The position numbers and the translations under genes were made by a program. A model generated the notes under the pieces. It had not been told where the DNA came from. It was given only the letters and a program-made list of their open reading frames with translations, and made no database searches. From Thinopyrum elongatum (taxonomy: Eukaryota; Streptophyta; Magnoliopsida; Poales; Poaceae), in NCBI GenBank assembly GCA_011799875.1, contig CM022298.1, positions 722,233,622 to 722,297,621 on the forward strand: DNA of 64,000 nucleotides, read 5' to 3'. Each line of letters begins with the position of its first letter. Position 1 is the stretch's first letter. Below, in pieces: positions 61,474 to 64,000 of this stretch.

Positions 61474-61800
61474 GTCACCGAAAATGTTTCGGAGACAACG
61501 GAAGAGTTCCGAGAGAGAGAACACCGAAAGAGTTTCGGTAAAACCGAAAAGTTGTTTCGGAATATATTATTTGGTCAAAAAGGGTTTCGGCACCGCCTGG
61601 AAATTTTCAGAGGATGCCAGAATTGGTCTGGGAACTTCTGGGAATTTTCGGAGAGAAAAACCGGAAATGTTCCGAAACTGCCGTAACCGCTGTTAATGCT
61701 TTCCGCTGATGAAAACCACCGCATCGAAAATGTTTCGGATCATGCCCAGAATAATTTTAGAGGGTGCCGGAAATGTTCTGGGACTTTTTGGAATTTTTCA
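61474..61800. promoter_or_regulatory. CCGAAA/TTTCGG palindrome cluster in the copia U3
   Basis: Repeated inverted motifs upstream of TATA, including ACCGAAAGAGTTTCGGT at 61523-61539. It is found at matching places in all subtype A and, in altered form, subtype B LTRs. Confidence 0.5.
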
Positions 61801-62341
61801 GAAAAAGTTTCGCGGAAAACATCTTGTCTCAGCGCGAGGGGACAAGATCCCACGAATCGGGGGTTGCATGTTTGGTGGCTTTTTGTCTAGGGAGCATGCA
61901 TGTTTCATGGAGACATGTTGGTGGCTTGTTGGGGGGGGCCCTCCCCCATGGGGAGACAAGGTGTGGGCCGGCCCAAGGGCTGCCATGGTGGTGTCCCCTT
62001 GGTGCCCCCCTTGTGTTACCATTATGCCCTTTCATGTGTGACATAAAGCTTGGGTATTTTGGTATTTCAACATCCCACCCCACCCCTTGCCTTGGCCTAT
62101 AAAAGGAGGAGAAGGGGCTGCTATTCTCCCCATCCCTTGCTCTCATACACATGCCAAGATGTTATCTGGCTTCTCTCTCCCTCCCACGAAAAGAGTTTCG
62201 TAGAGCCGAAAGGCTGTCTGGGTTCCGGCAGGAACTAGTTCTGGACGGCGAAGCCCTGCCGGATAGGTGACACCGTATGTGTGCAACTCTGTAGAGAGGT
62301 CGTAGTTTCGATCTTAGTGCCCGAGGGGCTGTTCGAGAGTG

Positions 62342-62492
62342 CCTCCCGAAGGGCTGTCCATGTGACGGTCCGAGTTCTGTGAGTCCTCCCGAAGGGCTGT
62401 CCGAGTGACCGTTCGGGTTTCGAAGGTCCTCCCGAAGGGCTGTCCGCGACATCGTCCGGTGGACTGTTCGACCGCCTCCCGGAGGGCTGTCC
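62342..62492 (+). repeat. ~43-bp periodic repeat in the copia LTR leader
   Basis: Four copies of CCTCCCGAAGGGCTGTCC (the last has CCGGAGGG) spaced 43, 43 and 47 bp, downstream of TATA. They would therefore be in the RNA leader. CCC..GGG can pair within each unit to give small hairpins. Present in all five LTRs. Confidence 0.7.
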
Positions 62493-62699
62493 GAAGGGAA
62501 GACGAGGGTATACATCCTCGCGGTTGGGAGGTTGTAAATCCTAGCTGCGGGGATCTGCACCGCCGATCGTCATCGACTCTACTTCCGCTGCGCTACGAGT
62601 CGGTAACGAAAATGATCAAACCTTGTATGCAGTCTCCATAGTGGTCCTGGGCTGGTGCGTAGGTCAGAAAATTTTTGTTTTCTGCTGCGTTACCCTACA

Positions 62700-64000
62700 G
62701 TGGCATCATGAGCCGTGCTATGCGTAGATGCAGGTTGCGATCTAGAATACATAGAGATGTATGGGTGTTGCACAATATAATTAGGTAGTAGATGAGTTCT
62801 ATTACTGAAAATTATTTGTGCGGGTAGCAGATGAAATCTGTTACCTGATGTTCTTGTTGCTTCCCTGGAATTTGCATATTTCTGATCTTGATAACAGTAT
62901 GGTGGAGTTTCAAGGTTCTGGCAATCCGCGATCCTGATTGATCAACGAAGTGCTAACAGTTCATTGAATTCCACCGTAGTTAAAAAGAAAGATGAAATTT
63001 CGCAAACGAAAGGGCAATGCAGATATGATCTGCACGGGGGTCATGCGTATGATGAAGTTTAGTATGGGGCTCGAGATTTTATTATCTCGGTTTTCATACA
63101 CCCTGGAAAGTTAATCTAGCGACTTGAATTATCATACTTAATGATGGACGTTGGTAGCTTCGGTTTGTTTCGAAACCTTAGAAGCCACGTAAAACAAGTT
63201 TTTGCATGAACCGATTAGAGGCGTCTAACTTGGTTTTGCAGGAGGGTTTGCATGTGCATTTGATGTGGTATAGCAGTGCTCATATTTAATTTGATTATGT
63301 ATGAGATGACTATATGATGTAAATTGATTAACATGACATGTGTGTCATGATTCGGCATGATGGCTGGAGCCATATGATTGCACTTTAAATGACCTGCGTG
63401 TCAAAATTGTTGTAATGCATTATTTTTATTAGCTATAGAGATAGCAATATTATCTGGTGCATCGACAAGGTGGTGGCAATCTTCGCGAAGGTGAACACCG
63501 ACGCGAATGCCGAAGACGAAGAAATACAAGACTTCTCCGTCAGAAAGGGCTATACCATATCATGCTATTATGAATTGCCTGAGATGTTTATCCCTTATGA
63601 TGCACCCTTCTTGATTGCGTGGTAGTCGCTTTTTATTAGGGTGATCTCTCACAAAAATATCAAGTAGTTAGTGTTCTCCCAAGTGTAGCACCGTCACGGC
63701 ACCTAACTTTTCGGGGTATCACAGGATCTCCCTGGGTACGAACGATTAGGGATGTGTGAGGCGGGTGAGTTGAGACCTCGCAGCAAGATCACTTGGTTGT
63801 CTTGACGTTCTGGAAGGATCTCCCTGAGCTCGGAACACGCCCATCGAAAGATGAACAAGAGTCACATAGAGATGTGATCGGCAAGTTTGCCTACCGATTG
63901 AAGTTCGCGCCATCAGTGTTCATCTCGTTCAATGGCGTTGAATGGAAATGCGGGTCTTGTATCACTCACAATCAATTATGAGAGATATTGATTTGAGTGG
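62700..64000 (+). mobile_element. Copia internal region 4 (right, distal), 5' part
   Basis: Begins with the altered primer-binding site and is cut by the window end. It matches the 5' parts of the other internal regions but differs at several places, for example CATGACATGTGTGTCATG near 63330 and a more divergent stretch at 63720-63960, so it is not a simple copy of the proximal unit. Confidence 0.75.

Larger units (their letters stand above)
60536..62699 (+). repeat. Copia LTR, subtype A (right array)
   Basis: 2164 bp, TGTAGGAGATATGCCC...GTTACCCTACA. A CCGAAA/TTTCGG palindrome cluster lies at 61474-61800. TATA box TATAAAA at 62098-62104. Four 18-bp CCTCCCGAAGGGCTGTCC-type repeats start at 62342, 62385, 62428 and 62475. 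Confidence 0.9.
53205..64000 (+). mobile_element. Plus-strand array of the same copia family, continuing past the window
   Basis: LTR (53205-55210, first 162 bp missing), internal (55211-60535), LTR (60536-62699), internal (62700 to window end). Proximal LTR is subtype B and the next is subtype A, the same order from the junction as in the left arm. Together with 36316-53204 this forms a large, imperfect inverted repeat. Confidence 0.85.

Overview
This is a stretch of a large, repeat-rich grass genome, almost certainly a Triticeae species (wheat, Aegilops, barley or rye group). The evidence is the repeat content: a Sirevirus with palindrome-studded LTRs, a Ty1/copia family whose LTR begins TGTAGGAGATATGCCC, an LTR beginning TGATACGTCTCCAACGTATC next to Athila-type gag, Ty3/gypsy elements with 4.2-kb LTRs, and a tRNA-derived SINE. 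About 95% of the window is transposable element. Family names are from recognition only and were not searched.

Layout. 1-3222: 3' end of a copia Sirevirus whose 3' LTR (1562-3222) sits inside the 5' LTR of a second element. 3223-20758: that second element, a gypsy-type retrotransposon with a decayed gag and only RNase H scraps of pol. It is split at 7249-18739 by a complete non-autonomous gypsy element with two 4.2-kb LTRs and a perfect 5-bp target duplication (TCATG). 20759-22612: the only window on the host chromosome. It holds a small DNA-transposon-like unit, a SINE with a 10-bp target duplication, a promoter-like stretch, and one convincing host exon (22411-22518, 36 codons ending in a splice donor). 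22613-25981: a minus-strand Athila-type gag/protease/ORF fragment lying in that gene's first intron. 25982-27654: one LTR of a Sabrina/WHAM-like element, broken by the next insertion. 27655-36315: a second 4.2-kb-LTR gypsy element, with an integrase/chromodomain reading frame broken only by two stop codons. Its 3' LTR is cut at 36315.

36316-64000: an array of one degenerate Angela-like copia family. Minus-strand LTR-internal-LTR-internal-LTR (36316-53204) meets plus-strand LTR-internal-LTR-internal (53205 to the window end) head to head. From the junction outward, both arms have the same order of LTR subtypes (B, then A), although single units carry mismatched LTR subtypes. All copies have the same eroded pol.

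No element here looks autonomous. The most unusual signal is inside the 4.2-kb gypsy LTRs: two short exon-like blocks with matching phase and splice-type borders. They encode an acidic peptide followed by a tyrosine-rich tail, and they are conserved with mostly synonymous change between two diverged elements. The host exon stranded upstream of more than 41 kb of nested insertions is the other item of direct biological interest.
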